A stretch of 64,000 nucleotides of DNA, from assembly GCA_964617665.1 (NCBI GenBank), contig CAZUAH010000009.1, forward strand, positions 5,948 through 69,947. The letters run 5' to 3'. A program made the translations under genes and the position numbers. The notes below the pieces were generated by a model, which saw nothing but the letters and a program-made list of their open reading frames with translations, was not told where the DNA came from and did not search any database. Shown here one piece after another: positions 33,841 to 41,772 of this stretch. The DNA is from JADHUC01 sp964617665 (lineage in GTDB: Bacteria > Planctomycetota > Planctomycetia > Pirellulales > Pirellulaceae). Within the stretch, counting starts at the first letter, position 1; every line of letters starts with the position of its first letter.

Positions 33841-34845
33841 TCACCGCCCTTCCTGCTTCTCCGAGAGTTGTTGGAGGTAGAAGTTCGAACGGTGCGTGTT
33901 GTTTTGGATATCCAAAATGCACTTGATTGCGTCGGCGGCGAACCACAAGGTAATCACGGAGATCGCGGCGTACACGGCTCCGACGGCCAGGAAAAGCAGG
34001 CTCGTGCCCAGGAAGACCACCAGTCCCGTCCCCCCGCCCAAGGCCGTGGCCACCCGAATGACGTTGATCAAGTAGCCCAGTGCGCCAAGTCCGGCCACTA
34101 CGATGACAACCCAGCCCAGAACACGATAGATCTTGCTAGCCAAGTCCATCGCGGGATATGAGCGCGACCGGACGGGTGACTGAGCGGTCTTGGGGACGCC
34201 CATGCCAAATCCAGCCTTATCGGCGGCACTTGGCGCCACGGACGCGGCAATTGGACTTAGAGGGGCCTTACCTTCGTCAGCGGCGACTACGGGTGCTGCG
34301 GGCGCACTTGGAGTGTCCTTGCCCACATCGACGACCGGTGCCGCAGGCGCACTTGATTTGTCCTTACCCTTATCAACCGCGATAACGGGGGCTGCGGCCG
34401 GACTTGGACTGCCCTTGCCTGTGTCGACGGCGATGACGGGCGCCCCAGCCGGACTCGGCGTGGCCTTGCCCGTGTCCACCGTGATGGCCGGCGTCGGCTT
34501 GGCTGGTGCGGATTCCTCGGGCTCCGGCGGGGACTCCTCCAATTCTGGGTACAAATCAGATGCCCATTGCCATTGGTCGGCGCCGTCCCGAAGGACTTGA
34601 GACTCGGCCGTCAGACGCCCTTCGGTAACCCACTCGTCAAGCTCGCTCTTAGGTACTGGACCATAGGTGTCGCCATCCTCGATCTTCACATGCCACAGCT
34701 CCTCCGTCGCCGGCTCGGTCCTCTCCGACCCATCCGGAACGCGCAAGACTTCATGACATTTGGGGCACTTGACTCGTTTGCCACCAGCGCTATCAGGTAC
34801 GCGCAAGTTGTGGTTACATTTGGTGCAGGAAAAGGTGATCGGCAT
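33841..34845 (-). CDS. Zinc-ribbon and GYF-domain membrane protein with Ala/Pro repeat linker
   Basis: This 334-aa protein starts with a zinc ribbon (CTKCNHNLRVPDSAGGKRVKCPKCHEVLRVP, four CxxC cysteines) and then a GYF_2-type domain (WHVKIEDGDTYGPVPKSELDEWV, about residues 50-95). Residues about 115-205 are five to six imperfect tandem repeats of APVIAVDTGKGxPSPA type. The C-terminus has two or three membrane helices (VLGWVVIVVAGLGALGYLI, GLVVFLGTSLLFLAVGAVYA). Planctomycetes carry many such proteins of unknown function. It is convergent with the coiled-coil gene (29 bp). Repeats in the linker may differ in number between strains. Confidence 0.83.
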   Translation of the reverse strand: MPITFSCTKCNHNLRVPDSAGGKRVKCPKCHEVLRVPDGSERTEPATEELWHVKIEDGDTYGPVPKSELDEWVTEGRLTAESQVLRDGADQWQWASDLYPELEESPPEPEESAPAKPTPAITVDTGKATPSPAGAPVIAVDTGKGSPSPAAAPVIAVDKGKDKSSAPAAPVVDVGKDTPSAPAAPVVAADEGKAPLSPIAASVAPSAADKAGFGMGVPKTAQSPVRSRSYPAMDLASKIYRVLGWVVIVVAGLGALGYLINVIRVATALGGGTGLVVFLGTSLLFLAVGAVYAAISVITLWFAADAIKCILDIQNNTHRSNFYLQQLSEKQEGR

Positions 34846-35498
34846 GCTCCGCCCTTATTTCGTGCGTTGAGTAGAGGAATGGAGGAGGGCCTTCTATCGG
34901 CCGTGCCAGAGTATTCGACTGTACCATCGGCGTACCCGAAAGTCAAAACCGAGCTAGATAGGACATTTCGATCGTCGTCAGCGATCACGTCCGACTGAGA
35001 TTTCAATGAACCGGCAACACGTTACTCGCTCACCAGGACTCGTGCCGCATGCGACGCTGCCATGGGAATCGGCCTGGAGTTGCTTCGCCAAACCATCTGC
35101 CAGCAGCATCGAACGGAGTGGACCTTCTTCGCAAGTCGCTCGACAGAAATGGCAGCGGCAGTTAGGGCTTCAGGAAGAGGCACCAAAAACCCCATCGGCC
35201 GTTTAGGTTTGCACGCCGTAGCGGAAACGATCATAGGCCGAGCGGTATAGATCATGGCATGTCTCCGGAACCAAGCTGCGTCAACAAAATCGAGACGATT
35301 TCATTCAGTGTACTCGATATGTCAGACCGGTTCGCGGGTGGTCTGCCCGCCAGTATCTGTACCGAATGCGCTGGCTTTGGCGGTTTTCACGAGTTAGTGT
35401 GATCTTTCGAAGGATCTTCGATAGCTTGACCGATTTAACTGTCATGCATTTCTTTCCGCATCCCCACAACCATCATACAAGGAAGGGCGGACTGAATC
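34846..35498. other. Gene-poor region
   Basis: About 650 bp. A 77-aa minus-strand frame at 35022-35255 (MIYTARPMIVSATACKPKRP) with a GGAGA-like leader is possible but unconvincing. A small palindrome (CGAAGGATCTTCG near 35409) is present. No RNA gene recognised. Confidence 0.4.
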
Positions 35499-35663
35499 AT
35501 GGACGGATCACAGCTAAACGATCTACCAACGCTGCTCGCAGACACGGAAAGTCTTAAGAGAGAGCTTGAACAGCGATTCAGGCGGCTGGAATCTACGACG
35601 CTTCGCCAAGGCGATCAAACCGACACCCAGCGAGAAGCCGCAATGGTGATAAGCGGTAAGTAG
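35499..35663 (+). CDS. Small helical protein (54 aa)
   Basis: A 54-codon frame starts MDGSQLNDLPTLLADTESLK and continues as one amphipathic, Arg/Glu-rich helix (RELEQRFRRLE), ending VISGK and stop. AAGGAAGGGCGG lies about 9 nt upstream. Codon use and helix character look coding, but no relative is known to me. It could be a small regulator or adaptor. Confidence 0.5.
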   Translation: MDGSQLNDLPTLLADTESLKRELEQRFRRLESTTLRQGDQTDTQREAAMVISGK

Positions 35664-35748
35664 CAGCGTCGGCGAACCTTATTCGGATCCTCACGCGACT
35701 CGGCACAGGACCCGCTGATTTCTTGCACGCGCTAGCGGCATCGGAGCT

Positions 35749-36177
35749 TCAAGCGATCTCGACCAATTCGAGATCAAACGTCAGGTCTTTGCCGGCCAGC
35801 GGATGGTTGGCATCCAAGGTCACGTTGTCGTCCGATTCGTCCGTCACCCGGACCTGAATCTCACGCCCGTCCGGTTCCTGCACACGCAACTGCTCGCCCA
35901 CTTTGGGTTCGATTTCGTCCGGGAATTCGTCACGGCCGACAACCAAGACGAGTTCTTCCCGGTGTGGTCCATACGCTTCGGATGCTGGAATCGTGATTGT
36001 CTTCGCTTGTCCGACATCCATGCCGACAACGGCTTTTTCAAAGCCGGGAATTAGTTGGTCTTGGCCTAATTGGAACGCCAGCGGATCACCATCCACCGAC
36101 GAGTCAAACACTGAGCCATCATCCAACTTGCCGGTGTAATGGACTTTGACGCTGTCACCGTCCTTTGCCTGTGCCAT
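35749..36177 (-). CDS. FKBP-type peptidyl-prolyl isomerase, SlyD-like
   Basis: This 142-aa cytosolic protein has the FKBP motif VKVHYTGKLDDGSVFDSS at its N-terminus, LIPGFEKAVVGMDVGQAK (about 50-68) and an insert-in-flap region (ASEAYGPHREELVLVVGRDEFP) typical of SlyD chaperone-isomerases. The His-rich metal-binding tail of E. coli SlyD is absent; the protein ends DLELVEIA. ATG 36177 has GAAGGAG upstream; longer in-frame starts lack this. It is expected to catalyse proline cis/trans isomerisation and to chaperone folding proteins. Confidence 0.92.
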   Translation of the reverse strand: MAQAKDGDSVKVHYTGKLDDGSVFDSSVDGDPLAFQLGQDQLIPGFEKAVVGMDVGQAKTITIPASEAYGPHREELVLVVGRDEFPDEIEPKVGEQLRVQEPDGREIQVRVTDESDDNVTLDANHPLAGKDLTFDLELVEIA

Positions 36178-36626
36178 TGGAAGCACTCCTTCGCGAGAGA
36201 TGTGTGGCCGAACGCCCAGCCAGCAGGGGAATGGCATATTGGGCTGCATCCCAGACTGCATGGCACACGGATTGGAACGTGCAAAGAATGGATGGTTGGA
36301 CGAGCCGGGCCATCGCCTCCATGAATGCTTCACAGGGCCCAATGCCACGAATTCTACAGCACACCATCAACCACCGATAGGTGCATTGCCCCAAAGAAGC
36401 CCTCCGGAAGGCGGCTTGGGCATAGACTCCCCTTGGACCACATCGTAGAATACACGGAGTACAACGTTGGGATTACTGTGGCAATATCACGTGGACGGAG
36501 AATGCCAACAGTCTTTCTTCCACTATTCTCTTCCCTCCCGCGTGACGTAAAGGTCCCGCCCGTGTCGCGAAGAGGATCGAGCCAGAAAGATGGGTCTCGA
36601 TTTCTATCTAGCGAGCGGGACATGCT
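36178..36626. other. Intergenic stretch without a supported gene
   Basis: About 450 bp. Overlapping short frames on both strands look random. It contains the regulatory region for the FKBP gene and for the zinc-ribbon gene at 36627. No hairpin or clear promoter found. Confidence 0.4.
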
Positions 36627-36905
36627 ATGAGCGATAACAAACGGCCGACTCCCCTCATTACTGAACGAGGAAAGAAGATCTGCCCTGTCTGCGGGAAGCC
36701 ATCTTATTCGTCAGCTGGCGTCCACCCGCAGTGTTCCGTGCAGCAAGCCGACGCGTCGAGGCAGGCGCAACGCAAGGCCGTCAAAAAGCCAACTACCAAG
36801 AAACCGCGGCATAGCTCTCGCGAGAAGAAGTGTCCCAAATGCGGTGTCCAGGTCCATGTGCGACGGAAAGCATGCGATTGTGGGCACGAGTTTCGTAGTT
36901 ATTAG
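36627..36905 (+). CDS. Small zinc-ribbon protein
   Basis: This 92-aa basic protein has two Cys clusters. The first is ICPVCGKPSYSSAGVHPQC, the second is KKCPKCGVQVHVRRKACDCG. A Lys-rich linker (KAVKKPTTKKPRHSSREKK) joins them. The pattern fits two treble-clef/zinc-ribbon units, suggesting nucleic-acid or protein binding. Exact family unknown. Confidence 0.72.
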   Translation: MSDNKRPTPLITERGKKICPVCGKPSYSSAGVHPQCSVQQADASRQAQRKAVKKPTTKKPRHSSREKKCPKCGVQVHVRRKACDCGHEFRSY

Positions 36906-37027
36906 ACAAACAGGACGAGAGACTTGGGCTTCTCCATTAACTCCAACGATGTAGTCCTGAATGTGCGTTTTCATCAAATCGGTTTTCACTCTACAGCTCT
37001 GCGATTGGGCAAGGAGGACTGATCCCA

Positions 37028-37378
37028 ATGTTCCCAGATTCGAATAACTGCTTCGGGCGCATCAAACCAACCTGTAATCTGGGCTCGCTGGCTATTCAAT
37101 TGTCAAACCGCGGTTGGCAGACACGGTTTCAGGCGTCGTCTGGCCTAAGCCCTGAGTGTCTTCGTGTGGAAGCGGACGTGACGGCGCTGCAGTTCGAGCC
37201 ATCGGACGGCGGCCAGTATCTCGTCAACGGTGCCTTCGATGGAAGTCGTGGAGAATCCTCAATGAGCAAGCTGTCCGGTGATCTCCGGGAAATGCAGGTC
37301 CCTCACCGCTTCGAACTGTACGATGATTCCGACAGTCTGTATCGCGAGTTCAATTTCGCGGACGATTTCCTAGGCTGA
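37028..37378 (+). CDS. Small hypothetical protein
   Basis: This 116-aa protein follows an excellent AAGGAGG site (about 9 nt before ATG 37028). No signal peptide, membrane segment or known motif is seen; the C-terminus is acidic and aromatic (HRFELYDDSDSLYREFNF). Function unknown. Confidence 0.6.
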   Translation: MFPDSNNCFGRIKPTCNLGSLAIQLSNRGWQTRFQASSGLSPECLRVEADVTALQFEPSDGGQYLVNGAFDGSRGESSMSKLSGDLREMQVPHRFELYDDSDSLYREFNFADDFLG

Positions 37379-37606
37379 AGGGCGATCATCTCAAGGCCGA
37401 CTTGCGTCGACCCCGCCGCGCCAGCGCCGTCTTCTCAAATAGACCCGGTGGCTTCGATTGATTTCCGCGCCAGGCCCCTCGTCAACTGTAAGTGATGTTG
37501 CGAACCTCGTCCGCGTACATCAGGATGAATAGGCGCTGCCACTGTGGTGTGCTCTGTCGTGACGATCTGCAGAGGGCCAAATCCTTCGGACGGCAAGGAG
37601 ACCAAG

Positions 37607-39649
37607 ATGACCGCTATGCTGCCACTAGTTCTATGCGTTTTGACGGCGACAAACGCGGCCGAGTCTGATGATCTTCGTGTTCTTCCCGAGCGAGTCGATG
37701 GCCGTCTGCCATCCGAGATGATGCATCAGTATCTGCTCGCACGCGTTCACGAGGCGACGGACAGACGTGACCGCGAGTACGAGAAGCTGAAGACACCCGA
37801 GCAATTGGTCGACTATCAGCAACGAATGCGCCAGTTCTTCGTCGACAAACTCGGGGGCTTTCCTGAACGAACGCCGCTGAATGCCAAAGTGGTCGGCAAG
37901 GAGCAACGCGACGGCTATCGAATCGAGAAAGTGATCTTCGAGAGCCAGCCCAGCCACTACGTTACGGCGATTCTCTATCTCCCAGAAGCCGATCCGCCGT
38001 ATCCGGCCGTGCTGGTCCCATGCGGGCACAGTGGCACGGGGAAGGCTCGTGATCTCTACCAGCGAGCGCCGATTCTGATGGCGAAGAACGGAATGGCAGC
38101 ACTGTGCTACGATCCGATCGACCAGGGCGAGCGTCATCAATTGATCGGCCAGGACCGCAAGCCCGTTATCACCTCCAGCACGATGGGCCATAATCTGGCA
38201 GGTGTCGGCGCCATCCTGCTTGGTCGCAACACGGCAACCTATCGTACGTGGGACGGCATGCGTGCGATCGACTATCTGCAGAGTCGCAAAGAGATCGATC
38301 CGGAACGCATCGGATGCACCGGAATATCCGGCGGCGGCACGATGACCAGCTATCTGATGGCCCTGGACGATCGGATCTTCGCGGCAGCACCAGGGTGTTA
38401 CTTGACCACGTTTCGCCGCCTTCTGGACACGATTGGTCCGCAAGACGCCGAGCAGGACATTCACGGCCAGATCGCCTTTGGCATGGACCACACCGACTAT
38501 GTGATAATGCGGTCGCCCAAGCCAACGCTCATCATGACTGCCACGCAGGACTATTTCGACATCGACGGCGCCTGGCACAATTTTCGGCAGGCCAAGCGGT
38601 TCTACACGCGACAGGGATTCGCCGAGCGCGTCGATCTATTTGAAACAGACGGCAAGCATGGCTTCCCACCCGCGATGCGAGTGGCTGCTTGTCGCTGGCT
38701 GCGCCGCTGGCTGCTGCGAGTGGACGATGCCATCACCGAAACCGAAGTCCCTGTGGCCGAGGAACGCGACGTCTGGTGCACCCCGGAAGGCGAGGTAATG
38801 TTGCTCCCCGGTGCCCGTAGCGTCTACGATCTGAATGTCGAATTGTCGGATCAGCTGGCAAAACAGCGCGAGACCTTCTGGCGCAACAACGACAAAGCAA
38901 AGGCGCTGGATGTGGTTCGTCGCATCACGGGGATTCGCAGAATCACGGATCTGCCTGTACCGCGTTGCGAAAAGACGACGACGATTCAACGCGATGGCTA
39001 TCGCATCGACAAACTGCTCATCCATCCAAAGGACGGAATCGCACTGCCGGCGCTTGCGTTTGCCCCAGCAGAGCGAAAAGGCGATGCCTACCTTTACGTT
39101 CATGCCGACGGGAAGCACGTCGACGCGGGGCCCGGCGGACGGTTAGAGGGCATGGCCCGCGCCGGTCACATCGTCCTGGCGGTTGATCTCCGGGGAATTG
39201 GGGGAACATCACGCGGCGACAAACACCGCTACTCGACTCACCTGGGGCCCGCGTGGCGCGAAATGATCACGGCCTACCTCCTGGGCACGTCGTACTTGGC
39301 GATGCGTGCCCAGGACGTGTTGATCTGCGCCCGTTTCTTGGCCGCGTTCGAATCGGCTCAGACACCGAATCGAGTGCATCTAATCAGTGTTGGGCGCACG
39401 GGCCCGCCAGCGCTGCACGCTGCTGCTCTGGAATCCGGTTCGTTCGCATCTGGCCGATTCGAAAAATGTCTGATCTCGTGGGACAATGTCGTGCGAACGC
39501 CGTTGGCAATGAATCAGTTGGAAAACGTCGTTCACGGAGCCTTGACCGCCTACGATTTGCCAGACCTGCGCAGAACGCTGCCAGCCGACAAGTTCGTCAC
39601 AGTCGAACCGCTGGACGCAACTGAAAAGCCGCAGACGCCCAGACCCTAG
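37607..39649 (+). CDS. Secreted alpha/beta hydrolase with a second, degenerate hydrolase domain
   Basis: This 680-aa protein has a signal peptide (MTAMLPLVLCVLTATNA); ATG 37607 follows AAGGAG. The first domain (about 60-370) is an acetyl-xylan-esterase-like alpha/beta hydrolase with nucleophile elbow GISGGG (Ser241), acid region TATQDYFDI and His in DGKHGFP. The second half repeats the layout (GYRIDKLLIHPKDGIALPAL, HIVLAVDLRGIGGTSRG), but its elbow reads GRTG, with Thr598 where Ser is expected, so it is probably inactive. Carbohydrate esterase or peptidase activity is possible. The gene ends 234 bp before the convergent PHP-like gene, with an inverted repeat between them. Confidence 0.85.
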   Translation: MTAMLPLVLCVLTATNAAESDDLRVLPERVDGRLPSEMMHQYLLARVHEATDRRDREYEKLKTPEQLVDYQQRMRQFFVDKLGGFPERTPLNAKVVGKEQRDGYRIEKVIFESQPSHYVTAILYLPEADPPYPAVLVPCGHSGTGKARDLYQRAPILMAKNGMAALCYDPIDQGERHQLIGQDRKPVITSSTMGHNLAGVGAILLGRNTATYRTWDGMRAIDYLQSRKEIDPERIGCTGISGGGTMTSYLMALDDRIFAAAPGCYLTTFRRLLDTIGPQDAEQDIHGQIAFGMDHTDYVIMRSPKPTLIMTATQDYFDIDGAWHNFRQAKRFYTRQGFAERVDLFETDGKHGFPPAMRVAACRWLRRWLLRVDDAITETEVPVAEERDVWCTPEGEVMLLPGARSVYDLNVELSDQLAKQRETFWRNNDKAKALDVVRRITGIRRITDLPVPRCEKTTTIQRDGYRIDKLLIHPKDGIALPALAFAPAERKGDAYLYVHADGKHVDAGPGGRLEGMARAGHIVLAVDLRGIGGTSRGDKHRYSTHLGPAWREMITAYLLGTSYLAMRAQDVLICARFLAAFESAQTPNRVHLISVGRTGPPALHAAALESGSFASGRFEKCLISWDNVVRTPLAMNQLENVVHGALTAYDLPDLRRTLPADKFVTVEPLDATEKPQTPRP

Positions 39650-39707
39650 GGAACGGCAGAACCAACACTTCCAGAATACGCCCCAGGGTTGCAGAAATTA
39701 CTGGTAC

Positions 39708-39844
39708 GATGGCCCTCCGAGGCCGTCCAACGCTGTGCCGCGATGAAGTGTTCGGAGTGATCGCACAATTCACTCTTCGTGAAAGCTGGACAACGTGACG
39801 GAACGTCGCAATCACCCTTGAAACGACGGCCTCGGAGGGCCATC
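39708..39844. repeat. Inverted repeat with 20-bp perfect arms between convergent genes
   Basis: The arm GATGGCCCTCCGAGGCCGTC (39708-39727) is matched perfectly by its reverse complement at 39825-39844, with 97 bp between. The base identity continues imperfectly outside the arms. There is no ORF inside that could be a transposase. It could be a bidirectional terminator, a dispersed palindromic repeat, or a MITE. Confidence 0.85.
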
Positions 39845-39882
39845 ATACTCGATTTCAATGCAACTGTCGGTACGCTGACCGA

Positions 39883-41475
39883 TCAGCCGACCCAAATCGG
39901 GGTGGACCAAGCCATGTGCCCATTCTTCTCCGTGACTCGCACATAATACCAGTCCGTGCTTTGATCGGCCGGACGGCGGTCCTGGAAACGAAAGTCCGCG
40001 GTGTATTCTTCCGGGCCGAGCAATTGGTGGATCATGTAGCTTTCGGTCGTGAACCCGCCCGTGAATGTAATTTGGTTGTCGGTTATCAGATCCGCCACTC
40101 GAGCCTTGACCGTCTGTTCGCACGGCTCGCGGAGCGCAATTGACAAGACAGCGTCCGGACCAGCGTCCAATTCGCACACGATCGCCTTGGTCGGATCCTC
40201 TGCAAAGCACTTCACACGCGACGTGTAGGACGTCAAGTGTAGGTGGTTCGGTGAGACAACCCGCAGCCGATCGCGCATGTCCTCCTCGTACGGTGCCGAC
40301 TGGAAACACGGGACGGCTGCAAGAAACCGTCCGCCTTCGATGCGTACGTCCATGTCCCAAACACAGGTGCGTCCAAGATCCAACGCGGCCCAGGGCCCCC
40401 AACCGTATCGAATACGACATTTCGACTTGCCCGGCAGCTTCAATCCACCAGCGTAGTGGTCGTCCGGGAAGTGACGATGGATGACCTTGCCGTTTCGGAC
40501 CAACTCGATCATGGCGATGGCATCCTGGCCTTGCACCTCTACGTCGATTTGACGATCCCTCACGGGTGTGACCTGCGACCCCATTGGCTGACCATTCAGC
40601 GTCATATCCAACACGATGCGATCGCCCGTCGCAGCATAAGTGCGCCGCGCGCGAAATGCCTCGAACAGCGACGCGGCCGATAAGTCGCGTGCCCAGACGC
40701 CCACCACACCTTCCCCATATGCCCCAGGGTAGCCGCGATGCGAATCGGACGAGGCAACAAAGCCGAAACGTAGTCCCTTTTCAAGTTGACGCTGTATCGT
40801 GTTGACCGTGTCGCGCCCGCCCATGCTGTGACGAATGAAGGGACCGGGTGCTGTAGTGCTCTCGCTGCACCCATGCTCTGAAAAGATCTCGACGAGCGGC
40901 GATGCCGACGATCGAAAGTGATCGAAGTTAGCGCCACGCCAACCGCGAGCGTAGGCGACATGGTGAGGCACGGCCATCGCTCCTTTCGCCCGGGCGAATC
41001 CCAGCAGCTTTTCCACGTGGTCCGGCAAGTACAGATCAGGCTGGTCGTCCGGGAAGATCATGCAGTAGTCGCCAAAACGGCTGGAGTGCCATTCGTAGCC
41101 GAGCAGTGCGGTGAAATCATCTGTGTTGGCCTCGCGGAGCATCTGCCGGGTTTTGGGCCAATGATCGGCTTGCACCTTGAAGCCGTTGACCCATTTCATG
41201 TGCCTGTCTTCCGGCATCTTCGGCATGTCATGCCACGACGCATGCCCCGTAAAGGCAAAGAAATCGAGATGTTGGCGGGCATTGTCGATGGACCGCGCGA
41301 GCGATCCTTTCGCATATCCGATCTCGCAGTGATTGTGGATATCGCCCCAAAACAGCCGGTATTTCGATCCGTCCTCCCCGCCTTCGGCGCAAGATTCAAA
41401 CTGCATACCGGCCAAAAGCGAAGCAGCCAAGGAGCCACCAACGAATCGGCGACGTGAAAGTTCATATTCAGACAT
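39883..41475 (-). CDS. Tat-exported PHP/DUF3604-like metal-dependent protein
   Basis: This 530-aa protein has a twin-arginine signal (ELSRRRFVGGSLAASLLAG); ATG 41475 has a strong GGAGGTGAG site, so longer in-frame starts are disfavoured. PHP-type metal ligands are visible: LFWGDIHNHCEIGYAKG, FAFTGHASWHDMP, AVPHHVAYARGWRG and VASSDSHRGYPG. The C-terminal third is beta-rich (QIDVEVQGQDAIAMIELVRNG). DUF3604 proteins are common in planctomycetes; the substrate is not known, though a phosphoesterase-like activity would fit the metal site. Location should be periplasmic. Confidence 0.86.
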   Translation of the reverse strand: MSEYELSRRRFVGGSLAASLLAGMQFESCAEGGEDGSKYRLFWGDIHNHCEIGYAKGSLARSIDNARQHLDFFAFTGHASWHDMPKMPEDRHMKWVNGFKVQADHWPKTRQMLREANTDDFTALLGYEWHSSRFGDYCMIFPDDQPDLYLPDHVEKLLGFARAKGAMAVPHHVAYARGWRGANFDHFRSSASPLVEIFSEHGCSESTTAPGPFIRHSMGGRDTVNTIQRQLEKGLRFGFVASSDSHRGYPGAYGEGVVGVWARDLSAASLFEAFRARRTYAATGDRIVLDMTLNGQPMGSQVTPVRDRQIDVEVQGQDAIAMIELVRNGKVIHRHFPDDHYAGGLKLPGKSKCRIRYGWGPWAALDLGRTCVWDMDVRIEGGRFLAAVPCFQSAPYEEDMRDRLRVVSPNHLHLTSYTSRVKCFAEDPTKAIVCELDAGPDAVLSIALREPCEQTVKARVADLITDNQITFTGGFTTESYMIHQLLGPEEYTADFRFQDRRPADQSTDWYYVRVTEKNGHMAWSTPIWVG

Positions 41476-41772
41476 GCTCACCTCCGCAAGGTCTTGTGCA
41501 CTCATGACCGGATCACAACCGCGAACAGCGTGACCAACAACGGGTGGGGCACGCTTGCCCCAATTATTCATCAAGGTGGTTCTGAATCATGTCATTTCGA
41601 ACATGACTCTGCGCCCACCTTCGATAGTGTAGATGTCTGGTAGACGCGTGGCAATCGACTCCGCATCGGACGACGTACCCCTTGGCGGTACGTTTCTCGT
41701 GTGTTTCAATTCTCCCTGGCTTTCGAGTCCTGTAAACAATAATCACATCGGCGACACAAAGGAGTATGACTG

